In this document: piece after piece, positions 44,323 to 52,454 of the stretch
How the letters are laid out: each line of letters opens with the position of its first letter
Position numbering within the stretch: position 1 is the stretch's first letter
DNA from: Fodinibius sp034521915
GTDB lineage: Bacteria > Bacteroidota > Rhodothermia > Balneolales > Balneolaceae
DNA length: 64,000 nucleotides
Direction: 5' to 3'
Assembly (NCBI RefSeq): GCF_034521915.1
Contig: NZ_JAXHLU010000004.1
Location: 124,001-188,000, forward strand
The notes under the pieces: model-generated
Told to the model about the DNA's origin: nothing
The model's database searches: none
Seen by the model: the letters and a program-made list of their open reading frames with translations, nothing else
Position numbers and translations under genes: made by a program

Positions 44323-44940
44323 CTATTCGGGACGCTGAGCCAATAATCGAATGACATTGGCCGTGCCTTCATGGTGCATACCCTCTTTAAGTTCTAGCTT
44401 CGTTGATTCAGCCTGCAGAATTTTCAATCCCTCAAGGTCTTTTTGCAGTTCATCCAAATCATAGAGCATGTCTAAATCTTGTGGTCCGCCGGAATCATTG
44501 CCCAGTTGCTTTTTTGAAAAAGCCTCCAGAATCAAATGTCCGCCGGGTTTTAATCCCCCAATAAGTTTTTGGTGAATAACACGTCGTTTTCCTTTATGGA
44601 GATGAGCGTAAATAAGCCCAATGGCATCATAGGTGTCTTCTTTGATATCGAAATCACTATACGTACTTAAATAGTAATTGATTGTCACATGGTTACGCTT
44701 GGCCAGTTCCTGAGCCTTGTTTCGCCCCTTTTCGCTGATGTCAAAGGCATCTACTTTCCAACCTTCACGTGCCGCATAAATGGCATTACGTCCCTCTCCC
44801 TCGGCAGGTAGCAATAGCCGGCCGGGCTCTAGTTGGTCAAGTTGTTCTTTGAAATAGGTGTTGGGTTCCGTTCCATAGATGTAGTTGCCACTGGAAAAAC
44901 GATCATCCCAAAATTGTTTGGCCTCTTGTGCAGTACGCAT
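44323..44940 (-). CDS. Class I SAM-dependent methyltransferase (TehB/thiopurine type)
   Basis: A 205-residue methyltransferase from the ATG at 44940, which begins RTAQEAKQFWDDRFSSG; a TTG start six bases upstream has no support. Motif I is divergent, LLLPAEGEGRNAIYAAREGW, and the next acidic motif is VDAFDISEKG, as in the TehB/thiopurine methyltransferase group, which acts on small toxic or metalloid substrates. LIYAHLHKGKRRVIH and LKPGGHLILEAF close the fold. The downstream rhodaneses are convergent, so it is a separate transcription unit. Confidence 0.85.
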   Translation of the reverse strand: MRTAQEAKQFWDDRFSSGNYIYGTEPNTYFKEQLDQLEPGRLLLPAEGEGRNAIYAAREGWKVDAFDISEKGRNKAQELAKRNHVTINYYLSTYSDFDIKEDTYDAIGLIYAHLHKGKRRVIHQKLIGGLKPGGHLILEAFSKKQLGNDSGGPQDLDMLYDLDELQKDLEGLKILQAESTKLELKEGMHHEGTANVIRLLAQRPE

Positions 44941-45051
44941 AATCAAGTAATATTTTTATGGTCTGTTTTTAACTAAATGTTGGCGCTGTTTAGATCACTC
45001 TTTTTATTAAGTTTGTACTACCGATAGTTAAGAAAATAAGATGAATAACTC

Positions 45052-45510
45052 ATGAAATTAGAACTCAAGATTCCACCGGCCATTGTTACCCTTATTATTG
45101 CTATAGCCATGTGGTGGATAGATCAAACCCTTGAATACACCTGGGCTACTTTTGATACCGTATTGATGATCGAATTTCTCTTCTTGGGAATTGGAGGTTT
45201 CTTGGGCTTGGCGGGATTGATCCAGTTTTATCAAAGTTCTACCAGTATAGATCCCCATAAACCGGGTAAGACAAGCCGGCTGGTGGCAGATGGAATTTAT
45301 AGTATTTCTCGTAATCCCATGTATCTGGGACTCTTATTTATTTTGGCGGGATACGGGTTTTATCTTTCGAATATATTAACCTTTCTCTTGCTCCCACTTT
45401 TTGTTGGATATATGAATCGCTACCAGATTATTCCCGAAGAGAAAGTGATGGAAGAGAAGTTTGGGGATGATTATTTGCGATATAAATCGGAGGTGCGCAG
45501 GTGGTTATAA
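45052..45510 (+). CDS. Isoprenylcysteine methyltransferase-like (ICMT/PEMT family) membrane protein
   Basis: A 152-residue inner-membrane protein with four to five helices. The family signature is GIYSISRNPMYLGLLFILAG followed by the C-terminal EEKVMEEKFGDDYLRYKSEVRRWL, the SAM-binding and membrane-interface motif of ICMT/PEMT-like enzymes. Bacterial members methylate lipids or small molecules; the substrate is unknown. It is monocistronic and followed by a strong hairpin. Confidence 0.88.
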   Translation: MKLELKIPPAIVTLIIAIAMWWIDQTLEYTWATFDTVLMIEFLFLGIGGFLGLAGLIQFYQSSTSIDPHKPGKTSRLVADGIYSISRNPMYLGLLFILAGYGFYLSNILTFLLLPLFVGYMNRYQIIPEEKVMEEKFGDDYLRYKSEVRRWL

Positions 45511-45527
45511 TCAATTAGAGGCACAAT

Positions 45528-45560
45528 AAGTAGAGTCCACTTTGGAAGTGGACTCTACTT
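45528..45560. terminator. Perfect hairpin (copy 1 of a repeated element)
   Basis: A 15-base perfect stem AAGTAGAGTCCACTT / AAGTGGACTCTACTT with loop TGG. It is nearly identical to the hairpin at 46490-46521. It stands between the convergent ICMT-like and TlpA genes and probably terminates both. Confidence 0.8.
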
Positions 45561-45622
45561 ACACATTAATAATAACGTGTTTGGCGGTTAGATTAGATAG
45601 CAAGAACCAAGAAATATCTGCC

Positions 45623-45737
45623 GTGTCATCCCGGACTCCGATCCGGGATCTCGTAAGGACTATATCGTTGATCTGGCAAGAGTCTTAATCAACGTTTCTT
45701 ATCCCTGCCAGATCCTGAAACAAGTTCAGAATGACAC
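45623..45737. mobile_element. MITE-like element, family A
   Basis: The ends GTGTCATCCCGGAC and TTCAGAATGACAC are inverted. The interior has ATCCGGGATCTCG and GCCAGATCCTGAAACAAG. It shares its termini with 25852-25990 and 48563-48661. No coding capacity. Confidence 0.8.
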
Positions 45738-45774
45738 ATAGGCTAATTTTAACCGCTAAACCCGTTGATAATAC

Positions 45775-46395
45775 CTATTCCTGAGCTAGCTCCCGAATCC
45801 ATTGCGCAAAATTTGGTGAACTGTAGTCGGCAATCCCTTCCTTTTTGTAGATGATCTGACCTTTTTTCGATATGATATACGTCGTGGGCAGATACTGGCT
45901 CCGCAACTCGGCTGGAAGTCCCGAAGCCGGAAAATAATAGGGCATGGGAAACTCTTTTCTTTCCATAAAATCTGTCGCTTTTTGTCGCTCTTGATCCATA
46001 GACAATAAAATAAAGCGGATGTTTTCTTCTACACTCACGTTATCGTAAAGGGTTTCGATTGTTGGCATCTCAGCTACGCAGGGTGGACACCATGACGCCC
46101 AAACATTGACAAAAACTACATCCCCGCGAAAATCGCTTAGAGATATGGTTTTGCCGTCAGCCGTTTCCATGGCAAACCGATAATCTGAATCGGAGAGCAT
46201 TGGTCCGTCGGTTGTGGCAATTTCTGAAGTATCGGCATCAAAAAAGCCCGTCCATAGCATTCCGCGCTGCAGGGTGCCGAGCACCTCAGTATGCAGGCCT
46301 GTCATATAAAGAATGGCCCCAATGGCAAAAATGACGCCCCACTCGATGAGGCTTCGTTTCCAACCTGATTGTTTATCGTTTTTGTTTTCGGCCAT
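45775..46395 (-). CDS. TlpA/ResA-like membrane-anchored thioredoxin
   Basis: A 206-residue protein with an N-terminal membrane anchor (WGVIFAIGAILYMTGL) and a thioredoxin fold. The active site is WCPPC with Cys103 and Cys106, in VNVWASWCPPCVAEMP as in TlpA and ResA. It should reduce disulfides of exported proteins, such as those in cytochrome or copper-site maturation; a copper-related cluster is 3 kb away. Its transcription unit is bounded by the two related hairpins at 45528 and 46490. Confidence 0.9.
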   Translation of the reverse strand: MAENKNDKQSGWKRSLIEWGVIFAIGAILYMTGLHTEVLGTLQRGMLWTGFFDADTSEIATTDGPMLSDSDYRFAMETADGKTISLSDFRGDVVFVNVWASWCPPCVAEMPTIETLYDNVSVEENIRFILLSMDQERQKATDFMERKEFPMPYYFPASGLPAELRSQYLPTTYIISKKGQIIYKKEGIADYSSPNFAQWIRELAQE

Positions 46396-46489
46396 AATAG
46401 TAATAGATGCCGAAGGTATTTAAGTTCAATAGATTAGGATAGATATCATCATCCGGACTTGTATGGAAATTTCGCCAATTTTAGATAAC

Positions 46490-46521
46490 AAGTAGAGTCC
46501 ACTTTGAAGTGGGCTCTACTT
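46490..46521. terminator. Hairpin (copy 2 of a repeated element) after the alkaline phosphatase gene
   Basis: AAGTAGAGTCCACTT / AAGTGGGCTCTACTT with a two-base loop, differing from copy 1 by one substitution. It lies six bases past the phosphatase stop, on the minus strand, and near the TlpA start. Confidence 0.8.
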
Positions 46522-46527
46522 AATTAT

Positions 46528-47985
46528 TTAAGCGAGGGCCATATTTTCATTAACGCCAACCGCGTTTACCATCAGATCAAAAAGTTCGGTATTGCGGGTG
46601 AAATGATCCAGATTATCAATGCCGGGCCCCAGGGCAGCAAGTTCTACGTAGTCACTGGTATGTCCGCCACTGGTAAAGCTGATACTGGTATAGTTTGCTA
46701 AAATGGATCCGAGAACGCTGGAAGGATAGTTTTTGATATCATAAATGGTTTCCAGGTTTCCGTTTAGTGCTTTTCTCAGTGTTTGAGCTTCTTCTTTTTT
46801 GATGGCTAATTGCGTAGCATATTTGACTCGCTCCCTGATCTCTGAGACCGAGCTATTTTTGTCCAGTTCGGATAAGATCCAGTTGTTGGAGTGTCGGAAA
46901 TCCTGGAGTCGATCAAAAAATGGTCCAGAGTCATTGTAGCCTTCACCGGCCGCATTAAGGGCGGGATTGGCATTTCCGTGATCAGTAGTAATGATAAGCA
47001 ATGTATCATCTCGTTGATCCACGAAATCCAGCGCAACTTTTACGGCATCGTCAAATGCAACCTGATCGTAGAGCATTCCTGCAGCATCATTGCTGTGGGC
47101 GCCATGATCCACGCGTCCGCCTTCTACCTGTAAAATAAAACCGTTCTGATTTTCGAGCTGCTGCAACGCCTTATCGGTCATTTCAGCCAGGGTCGGTATA
47201 TTTTGCTGATGGTCATCAATCGTTTGATGATCAATGCTGTAAGGTAAATGGGTATCATAAAAGAGCCCTAAAAGTCGGTCGTTTGCAGAAGCCTGGGAAA
47301 GTTCCTGCTTGGTACGGACGATTGTGTAGTTTTTGTCGGAAAATTTTGAAATTAAGTCTTCACCGTCGTCGCGACTATCGGCTTCAAAGTGACGTGCCCC
47401 ACCGCCCAGCATCAGATCATATTCACGTTGCAGATATTTTTGAGCAATCTCATCTTCCTTATTTCGATAGTCAATATTCACGGAGAAGCCGGCGGGAGTA
47501 GCATGAGTAATTCGCGTAGTCGTTACGAGTCCCGTTTTTTTGCCGGCGTCTTTAAAAATCTGGTTTATGGGCTTGTATTTTTCACCATTGGGTCCCGTAT
47601 TTACAGCTTCGTTATTAACCCGATGGCCGCAGCCCCAAGAAGAGGAGGCTGATGCTGAGCCCGTGACGGGAGAGTTGAGAGAAGCCATATCCATAATTCC
47701 GCGATGAAATTTCCGATCGGAATTATAAAGGTCAATCCAGTGGCTATCATTGCCATATTGCCTTTTTTTGATGAGATCTGCCATGTTAAAAGTGCCGGCA
47801 CTCATTCCGTCACTGACCATAAATATTACATTTTTTGCACTCCCCCGTTCTTGGAAACTCTTTTCGTCAGTAGTACACCCATTGAACATTATAGATCCAA
47901 GGCCAATGCTTGAGAGGGCGCTTGTTTTTAAAAATTGCCGTCGTGATATGTTATTCCGAGAGTTGTTGTCACCTGAGTTTGACAT
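46528..47985 (-). CDS. Alkaline phosphatase, exported by the Tat pathway
   Basis: A 485-residue alkaline-phosphatase-superfamily enzyme. The N-terminus carries a Tat signal (SRRQFLKTS) and may be a lipoprotein (FNGC). Metal sites are visible in VIFMVSDGMSAG, in GGRVDHGAHSNDAA and in IITTDHGNAN, plus TSGGHTSDYVELAALGPG. The nucleophile region reads SPVTGSASASSSWGCG, where E. coli PhoA has DSAAS, so the residue before the serine is Gly and the exact nucleophile assignment is less certain. It should release phosphate from phosphomonoesters outside the membrane. It ends at a hairpin and is probably monocistronic. Confidence 0.9.
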   Translation of the reverse strand: MSNSGDNNSRNNISRRQFLKTSALSSIGLGSIMFNGCTTDEKSFQERGSAKNVIFMVSDGMSAGTFNMADLIKKRQYGNDSHWIDLYNSDRKFHRGIMDMASLNSPVTGSASASSSWGCGHRVNNEAVNTGPNGEKYKPINQIFKDAGKKTGLVTTTRITHATPAGFSVNIDYRNKEDEIAQKYLQREYDLMLGGGARHFEADSRDDGEDLISKFSDKNYTIVRTKQELSQASANDRLLGLFYDTHLPYSIDHQTIDDHQQNIPTLAEMTDKALQQLENQNGFILQVEGGRVDHGAHSNDAAGMLYDQVAFDDAVKVALDFVDQRDDTLLIITTDHGNANPALNAAGEGYNDSGPFFDRLQDFRHSNNWILSELDKNSSVSEIRERVKYATQLAIKKEEAQTLRKALNGNLETIYDIKNYPSSVLGSILANYTSISFTSGGHTSDYVELAALGPGIDNLDHFTRNTELFDLMVNAVGVNENMALA

Positions 47986-48156
47986 ATTTTGATTTCTTTG
48001 GTCGAATTTTTGACTTATTGCTTAACGTATCAAATGTTTAACACAATGATTGTTAAAACAATGTTATTATTTTTAAAAATGCCAACAGATTTTCTTAAAA
48101 AGCAGGTTAGTTTTTTCAATCCATCGGATAGCAAATTCAGCTATCCGATGAGTGGT

Positions 48157-48525
48157 TTATTTTATCAAATTAAAACCGAGCCAGACGAATGCCAATCCCA
48201 GTACAAAGCTAGTGGCAGCATACAGGAAAGCGAGCCCTATTTCTTCGTGTTGTAGCAGGGAAAAGAACTCATAAGAAAAAGTAGAGAAAGTCGTGAATCC
48301 GCCGCAAAATCCGGTGGCCAAAAGCAGGCGCATAGATTTGGTAAGATCTCCATCGAGCGCGGCTGCAATAATAATTCCAATCAGAAATGAGCCGACAAGA
48401 TTTACGGTTAAGGTCCCAAAGGGAAAACTGGAGTGCGCGCTGATATTTATGTAATGGCTGATGAGATAACGTAAGATACTGCCGAAAAAACCGCCGATGC
48501 CGACTGCTAATATAGATTGTAGCAT
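48157..48525 (-). CDS. crcB: Fluoride ion transporter CrcB/Fluc
   Basis: A 122-residue Fluc fluoride channel of four helices. The start at ATG 48525 is chosen because AGGAG lies about seven bases before it and because MLQSILAVGIGGFFGSILRYL is the usual Fluc beginning; a longer frame runs into a repeat. NLVGSFLIGII and TGFCGGFTTFSTFSYE are the channel signatures. It exports fluoride as a dual-topology dimer. No fluoride riboswitch was seen in the upstream spacer, which is occupied by a family A repeat. Confidence 0.93.
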   Translation of the reverse strand: MLQSILAVGIGGFFGSILRYLISHYINISAHSSFPFGTLTVNLVGSFLIGIIIAAALDGDLTKSMRLLLATGFCGGFTTFSTFSYEFFSLLQHEEIGLAFLYAATSFVLGLAFVWLGFNLIK

Positions 48526-48562
48526 GTGATAACTCCTGTAAATTATTTTATAATATTTGTAG

Positions 48563-48661
48563 GTGTCATGCTGAACTTGCCGTGTCCCGGCCATCCGGGG
48601 TTTCAGCATCTGTAATTTTCTATTTGGAAACACAGACCCTGAAATAAATTCAGGGTGACAC
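48563..48661. mobile_element. MITE-like element, family A
   Basis: The ends GTGTCATGCTGAAC and TTCAGGGTGACAC are inverted. The interior contains CCATCCGGGGTTTCAGCATC. It is the third long copy of the family. It lies between the crcB start and the PCu(A)C end. Confidence 0.85.
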
Positions 48662-48781
48662 GTAATTTTATTTAACAGGAGTCATCAGCTCAGACTGTGA
48701 TCGGAGCGGTTAAAAGGCGAACTCCATCGCCGTGCTAAACTTACATAATGTGTTCTTGCAATGCCATCGCTTGAGATGGAA

Positions 48782-49264
48782 TCAGTTCTGTATTTGCACA
48801 GGGGTGGTGGCTGTTATGGTACCGACGCGTGCAAATTTCAGGGAGAGTTTCAAAGAATCACCCACAGCTATATCTCTTTTCAAGTTGATGAGCATGAGGT
48901 GAAGTCCGCCGGGTTGGAGTCGGAGTTTTTCTCCGGATGGAATGACTTGCTGGCCGGCGGGTTGCATGCTGATGGTGCCGTCATCATGTTCGATGGATTC
49001 GTGCAGTTCTATCTTTTCGGCGGCTTCACTACTGAATGAGAGTAACGTGTCGGTGGAGGCGGTGCCGTTGGAAATGCGCAGGTATGCAGCGCTTTTCCCT
49101 TGTTGTGAACCGGGACGTGCCCAGGCGTTGTCGAGGGTAATTTTTCCGAGAACGACTTCTTTTGTAGAGCCGGATTCGTCGGATGAATTCGACTCAGAAC
49201 CACATCCTAAAAAAAGGAAGCAGCATGATAGAAAAATTGGCAATAGGTGTTTGATAGGTTTCAT
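48782..49264 (-). CDS. PCu(A)C-type copper chaperone lipoprotein
   Basis: A 160-residue protein with a lipoprotein signal ending at FLGC21. The domain is a cupredoxin-like PCu(A)C with metal residues in KIELHES, ISMQPAGQQ and GGLHLMLINLKRDI, the His/Met pattern (H, M, then HxM) used to bind Cu(I). It delivers copper to the CuA or CuB sites of cytochrome c oxidase. Its start overlaps the SCO stop by four bases (ATGA at 49261-49264), so the two are translationally coupled and likely work in sequence. Confidence 0.93.
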   Translation of the reverse strand: MKPIKHLLPIFLSCCFLFLGCGSESNSSDESGSTKEVVLGKITLDNAWARPGSQQGKSAAYLRISNGTASTDTLLSFSSEAAEKIELHESIEHDDGTISMQPAGQQVIPSGEKLRLQPGGLHLMLINLKRDIAVGDSLKLSLKFARVGTITATTPVQIQN

Positions 49265-49848
49265 TCTGATCTGAGGTAATTAATGTCGTCTTTAACGTGT
49301 TCGGGTTTTACGCGGTGTGCAGGATATTCGGCTCGGATGTAGCCTTCGCGGTCCATGAGGTAGAGGGTATTGGAGTGGCGCATGGCGTAGTTGGTGCTGT
49401 CGTAACCGAGGGAGTCGATAATGGTTTTTTCGGCAACGATGTCGAGCTTGTTGAGCAGAGTGTCGCTGTCACGTGGGTGACTGGTGAGCATGGTGAATTG
49501 CTCGTTGAGCCCGTATAGATTCCGGTACTCTTTGAGGACAGAAGGCGTATCACGCTCGGGATCGAAGGTGATTTCGATGAAGTTAACGCCGGTGGTGTCG
49601 TCGAGCTTGCGCTGGATGTTGGTCATGTTGGCGGTGATAACGGGACACACGTCGGGGCAGTTGGTGTAGATAAATGTAACGAGCGAGATGTCTCCTTTAA
49701 AGTCGCCCGGAAAATTGACTAAGGTGCTGTCGGAGTCTCGGAGCTGGTAGGTATCTCCGCTTAGATCATAGAGGGCATCAGGTCCGCATGCTGTAAGGCC
49801 GGCGATTATGAAAAGTGAGACAAGTAGTGATTTGAGGGTTGAGCTCAT
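49261..49848 (-). CDS. SCO1/SenC family copper/redox protein
   Basis: A 195-residue protein with a lipoprotein signal ending LTAC21. The Cu-binding motif is CPDVC (Cys64, Cys68) in YTNCPDVCP, with the distal His158 in RHSNTLYL, the three ligands of SCO proteins. The thioredoxin-like fold contains ITFDPERDTP. SCO proteins assemble CuA of cytochrome oxidase. The gene overlaps the PCu(A)C gene by four bases, and a CDF exporter lies 17 bases upstream on the same strand, suggesting a metal-handling operon. Confidence 0.94.
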   Translation of the reverse strand: MSSTLKSLLVSLFIIAGLTACGPDALYDLSGDTYQLRDSDSTLVNFPGDFKGDISLVTFIYTNCPDVCPVITANMTNIQRKLDDTTGVNFIEITFDPERDTPSVLKEYRNLYGLNEQFTMLTSHPRDSDTLLNKLDIVAEKTIIDSLGYDSTNYAMRHSNTLYLMDREGYIRAEYPAHRVKPEHVKDDINYLRSE

Positions 49849-49865
49849 AGTTGGTTGAGTCGGGT

Positions 49866-50780
49866 TTAGTTGCAGGGACTTTCGTGATATTCTTCGCAGG
49901 GTTCAAATTCGAATTCGAGAGTAGAATGGTGGATATTAAAATTGGTGCTCAGCAGATCTTTGAGCGATGATTTAATGGTTTCCATTTGGTTCATATTGTC
50001 TTCGTCAATAACAACATGGCTTTCTAACAAGATATTGTCTTCGTCGAGCCGCCAAACGTGCAGGTGATGGATATCGAGTACGCCGTTGACTTCTGCCATG
50101 GCTTGTTGCACGTTTGGGATCTGGATATCCGCCGGGGTGCTTTCCATCAAAATATTGATCGTCTGTCGCAGCATATAGTAGCTTTGCCAGAGAATGTACC
50201 CGGCAATGATGAGGGTGAGGATGGTGTCAATGATGTAAAGTTTGTACCAGAGAATTAAAACACCTGCAATAATGACACCTACTGATGAAAAGGCATCCGA
50301 TAAAATGTGGATGTAGGCACTGCGAAGATTTAGATTTTCGGTGGAATCGCGGTACAGTAGAATAGCGGTGATAACGTTGCCAAGCAGACCGATGACGGCC
50401 ACGATAAACATGACCATACCGTCGATGGGTTGGGGATCGTAGAACCGCTCAACGCCTTCTTTGATTAAGAAGAGGGCGATAATAACAAGCGTTACCAGGT
50501 TGATAAAGGCACCGATGATTTCGGCGCGCTTGTAGCCGAACGTTTTATCGCGGTTGGCTTCTTTTTTGGAAATTTTGCGAGCTACTAAGCTAATACCAAG
50601 CGAGGTGGTATCGTTTAGATTATGGAGCGCATCAGAGAGCAGGGCAAGACTGCCGGAGATGATACCGCCAATAAATTCCGCAGCAGTGATTATGAAGTTG
50701 AGAATGATGGAAATCCACAGACGTCCTTCGGTCTGATCTTTGCCGTGGTGGTGATGTCCGTGGTCGTGCGAATGTGCCAT
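49866..50780 (-). CDS. Cation diffusion facilitator metal exporter (CzcD-like)
   Basis: A 304-residue CDF transporter. The His-rich N-terminus MAHSHDHGHHHHG suggests a cytoplasmic metal-capture tail. Six helices follow, with the metal-site helices LLSDALHNLNDTTSLGISL and HILSDAFSSVGVIIAG (HxxxD/DxxxD pattern). The C-terminal cytoplasmic domain DIHHLHVWRLDEDNILLESHV is the CDF ferredoxin-like regulatory domain. It should export Zn, Co or Cd in exchange for protons. It is the first gene of the unit with SCO and PCu(A)C. A structured leader precedes it (see 50810-50864). Confidence 0.92.
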   Translation of the reverse strand: MAHSHDHGHHHHGKDQTEGRLWISIILNFIITAAEFIGGIISGSLALLSDALHNLNDTTSLGISLVARKISKKEANRDKTFGYKRAEIIGAFINLVTLVIIALFLIKEGVERFYDPQPIDGMVMFIVAVIGLLGNVITAILLYRDSTENLNLRSAYIHILSDAFSSVGVIIAGVLILWYKLYIIDTILTLIIAGYILWQSYYMLRQTINILMESTPADIQIPNVQQAMAEVNGVLDIHHLHVWRLDEDNILLESHVVIDEDNMNQMETIKSSLKDLLSTNFNIHHSTLEFEFEPCEEYHESPCN

Positions 50781-50809
50781 CAGTTTAAAAAAAGCTCGGT
50801 TGGGTTAAA

Positions 50810-50864
50810 GGGATTGAACTCCCGGAATGTATTGAAGCCTTGGCTTACAGGGAGTTCTACTCCC
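50810..50864 (-). promoter_or_regulatory. Candidate structured leader of the CDF gene
   Basis: In the minus-strand transcript the order is GGGAGT (50855-50850 complement region), AACTCCC, AAGCC/GGCTT, then GGGAGTTC and TCCC, about 30 bases before the start codon. The first GGGAGT can pair with ACTCCC, and ACTCCC can instead pair with the later GGGAGT, which can itself pair with TCCC. Such mutually exclusive pairing is typical of attenuators or riboswitches. A poly-T tract lies close to the ATG. No known riboswitch consensus was recognised. Confidence 0.35.
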
Positions 50865-51000
50865 GATGCCGTTATATGAAGCTGATTATAGCAATCGAAG
50901 ATAAAGAAATCATGAATAAATTTATTCGATTATTTGATAATGCTGGAAGGTAATGACACAACCCGCCGTGTGATTACTACAAATAATCTATCACATTAAT

Positions 51001-52266
51001 TTACTTTTCTTGCTTTTTAAGTAGTTGTCGCATTATTATACGAGCACTTTCGCGGGTTACTGTTTCCATACTATCCCGAGGAGCAGTATCACTAATTTCA
51101 TAGGTCACGGCATCGGCGCCGAAGGTATGGAAAATCCAGTTTTTAGTGATTGGCGAATTAGGCGGAAAGGGTTCCACTTCAATGGGATAGTCGGGGAACT
51201 CCTGTTTTAAAGTATCGATCCACTGGTAAGTGAAATCATCGGGAAACGTTTCAATTTCTCGATTAATGGGATAAAAAAGGTTTTCATCCGTAGAGTGGAA
51301 ATCAATGCCATAATATACTTTGCGAAGGCTGTCATTTTTGAGAGCAAGTAAATCATTTCGGATAGCTCGCGGTTCCGGCTGGTTGAAATGCTCCCAGTCG
51401 CGATTAAGATCTACGCCGCGAGCATTATAGCGCCAGTGTCCCTGCTGCACGCCGTCGGGGTTAGCATAGGGATAGGCCCAAACTTCAAAGTTATTTCTGA
51501 AATCGCGAGCAAGTTCGGTATCAGAGGTGAGTTCATTGATAAATACCTCAGCGCCAAGAGCTCCGGTTACTTCAGGTGGATGAAGGCGACTGGTAATAAT
51601 CATGACACCGCGCGGATGATCAGGATTTGCTTCGGAAATATGCAGCTTCAAAATTGGGCGGTTGTTATGAGAAAATCCTACGGTATCCTGTGAAACAAAT
51701 GGTTTTTCTGTCAGTGAGTCGACCCATGTTTTATAATCATCCCAGGTAAAAAGCTCTTGGGCCGATACCCAAAGAGGTTTTCGCTCGAGATTAAGAGTTA
51801 GGGTAGCTGTACCCCGGGTAGTATCTGCGGAATAATTTGTGCTGTCGATACGCTGCCAATGTCGACTGTCTTTGCTGAGCTTCGGAATGTATCGGTGATC
51901 TCCGTGCTCATAATCCAGCTGTAACTTGATGGTATCCGGTTCAACGCTCCAGATCTGAAAAGCATACCAAGGACTGTTGTTGATGGCATCGCGTTCCGGT
52001 TTTATGGTGACGCGGTACAGTGAGTCGTTGACTTGATAAAAGTCGTTCATTCGCGCACCGGGAAAATCGTTGCTCACCCATATTTTACCGTCATTAACGC
52101 CAATAGCTCGTGTATAATGAGGATTCGTTTCTTTATCAGTAGTTTCGGTAACATCTTCGGGATCATAAGAGTAACCTGAAAACTCTTCAGAGGTTGAGCA
52201 TCCCAAAAGGATCAACATGAGCAAGAAAACAGGGATCAAATAAGTTCCGTAAATAGGATTTGTCAT
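51001..52266 (-). CDS. M14-family zinc carboxypeptidase lipoprotein
   Basis: A 421-residue exported enzyme with a lipoprotein signal (LLGC, Cys23). The N-terminal 130 residues form the beta-rich domain that precedes M14 in AGBL/CCP-type carboxypeptidases. The zinc site is SRLHPPEVTG (HxxE) with the third ligand in YGIDFHST, and ARGVDLNRDW is the substrate Arg/Asn motif. The catalytic Glu is probably in TYEISDTAPRD. It should trim C-terminal residues of extracellular peptides, in keeping with the tricorn and DUF4953 proteases nearby. It is divergent from tamA. Confidence 0.92.
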   Translation of the reverse strand: MTNPIYGTYLIPVFLLMLILLGCSTSEEFSGYSYDPEDVTETTDKETNPHYTRAIGVNDGKIWVSNDFPGARMNDFYQVNDSLYRVTIKPERDAINNSPWYAFQIWSVEPDTIKLQLDYEHGDHRYIPKLSKDSRHWQRIDSTNYSADTTRGTATLTLNLERKPLWVSAQELFTWDDYKTWVDSLTEKPFVSQDTVGFSHNNRPILKLHISEANPDHPRGVMIITSRLHPPEVTGALGAEVFINELTSDTELARDFRNNFEVWAYPYANPDGVQQGHWRYNARGVDLNRDWEHFNQPEPRAIRNDLLALKNDSLRKVYYGIDFHSTDENLFYPINREIETFPDDFTYQWIDTLKQEFPDYPIEVEPFPPNSPITKNWIFHTFGADAVTYEISDTAPRDSMETVTRESARIIMRQLLKKQEK

Positions 52267-52282
52267 AGTAAACGGGTTGTTA

Positions 52283-52312
52283 TTGACTTTTGTACAGGGT
52301 CGAAAGTACTAT
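52283..52312 (+). promoter_or_regulatory. Possible sigma-70-like promoter for tamA
   Basis: TTGACT (52283-52288), an 18-base spacer and TACTAT (52307-52312). The predicted start would give a leader of about 135 bases. The match is fair rather than strong. Confidence 0.35.
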
Positions 52313-52454
52313 TCAAAATAGTTAAAATCATTATTTGGTATTTAGTAAACGCTTAAAAGTGCTTTGTTAATCGTTAGATGAATTTTATTATTGATTAGCT
52401 TTTTTTGATCATATCTTCAGACTTAAAATTAAAATCCTCAAAAACTGGATTTGC

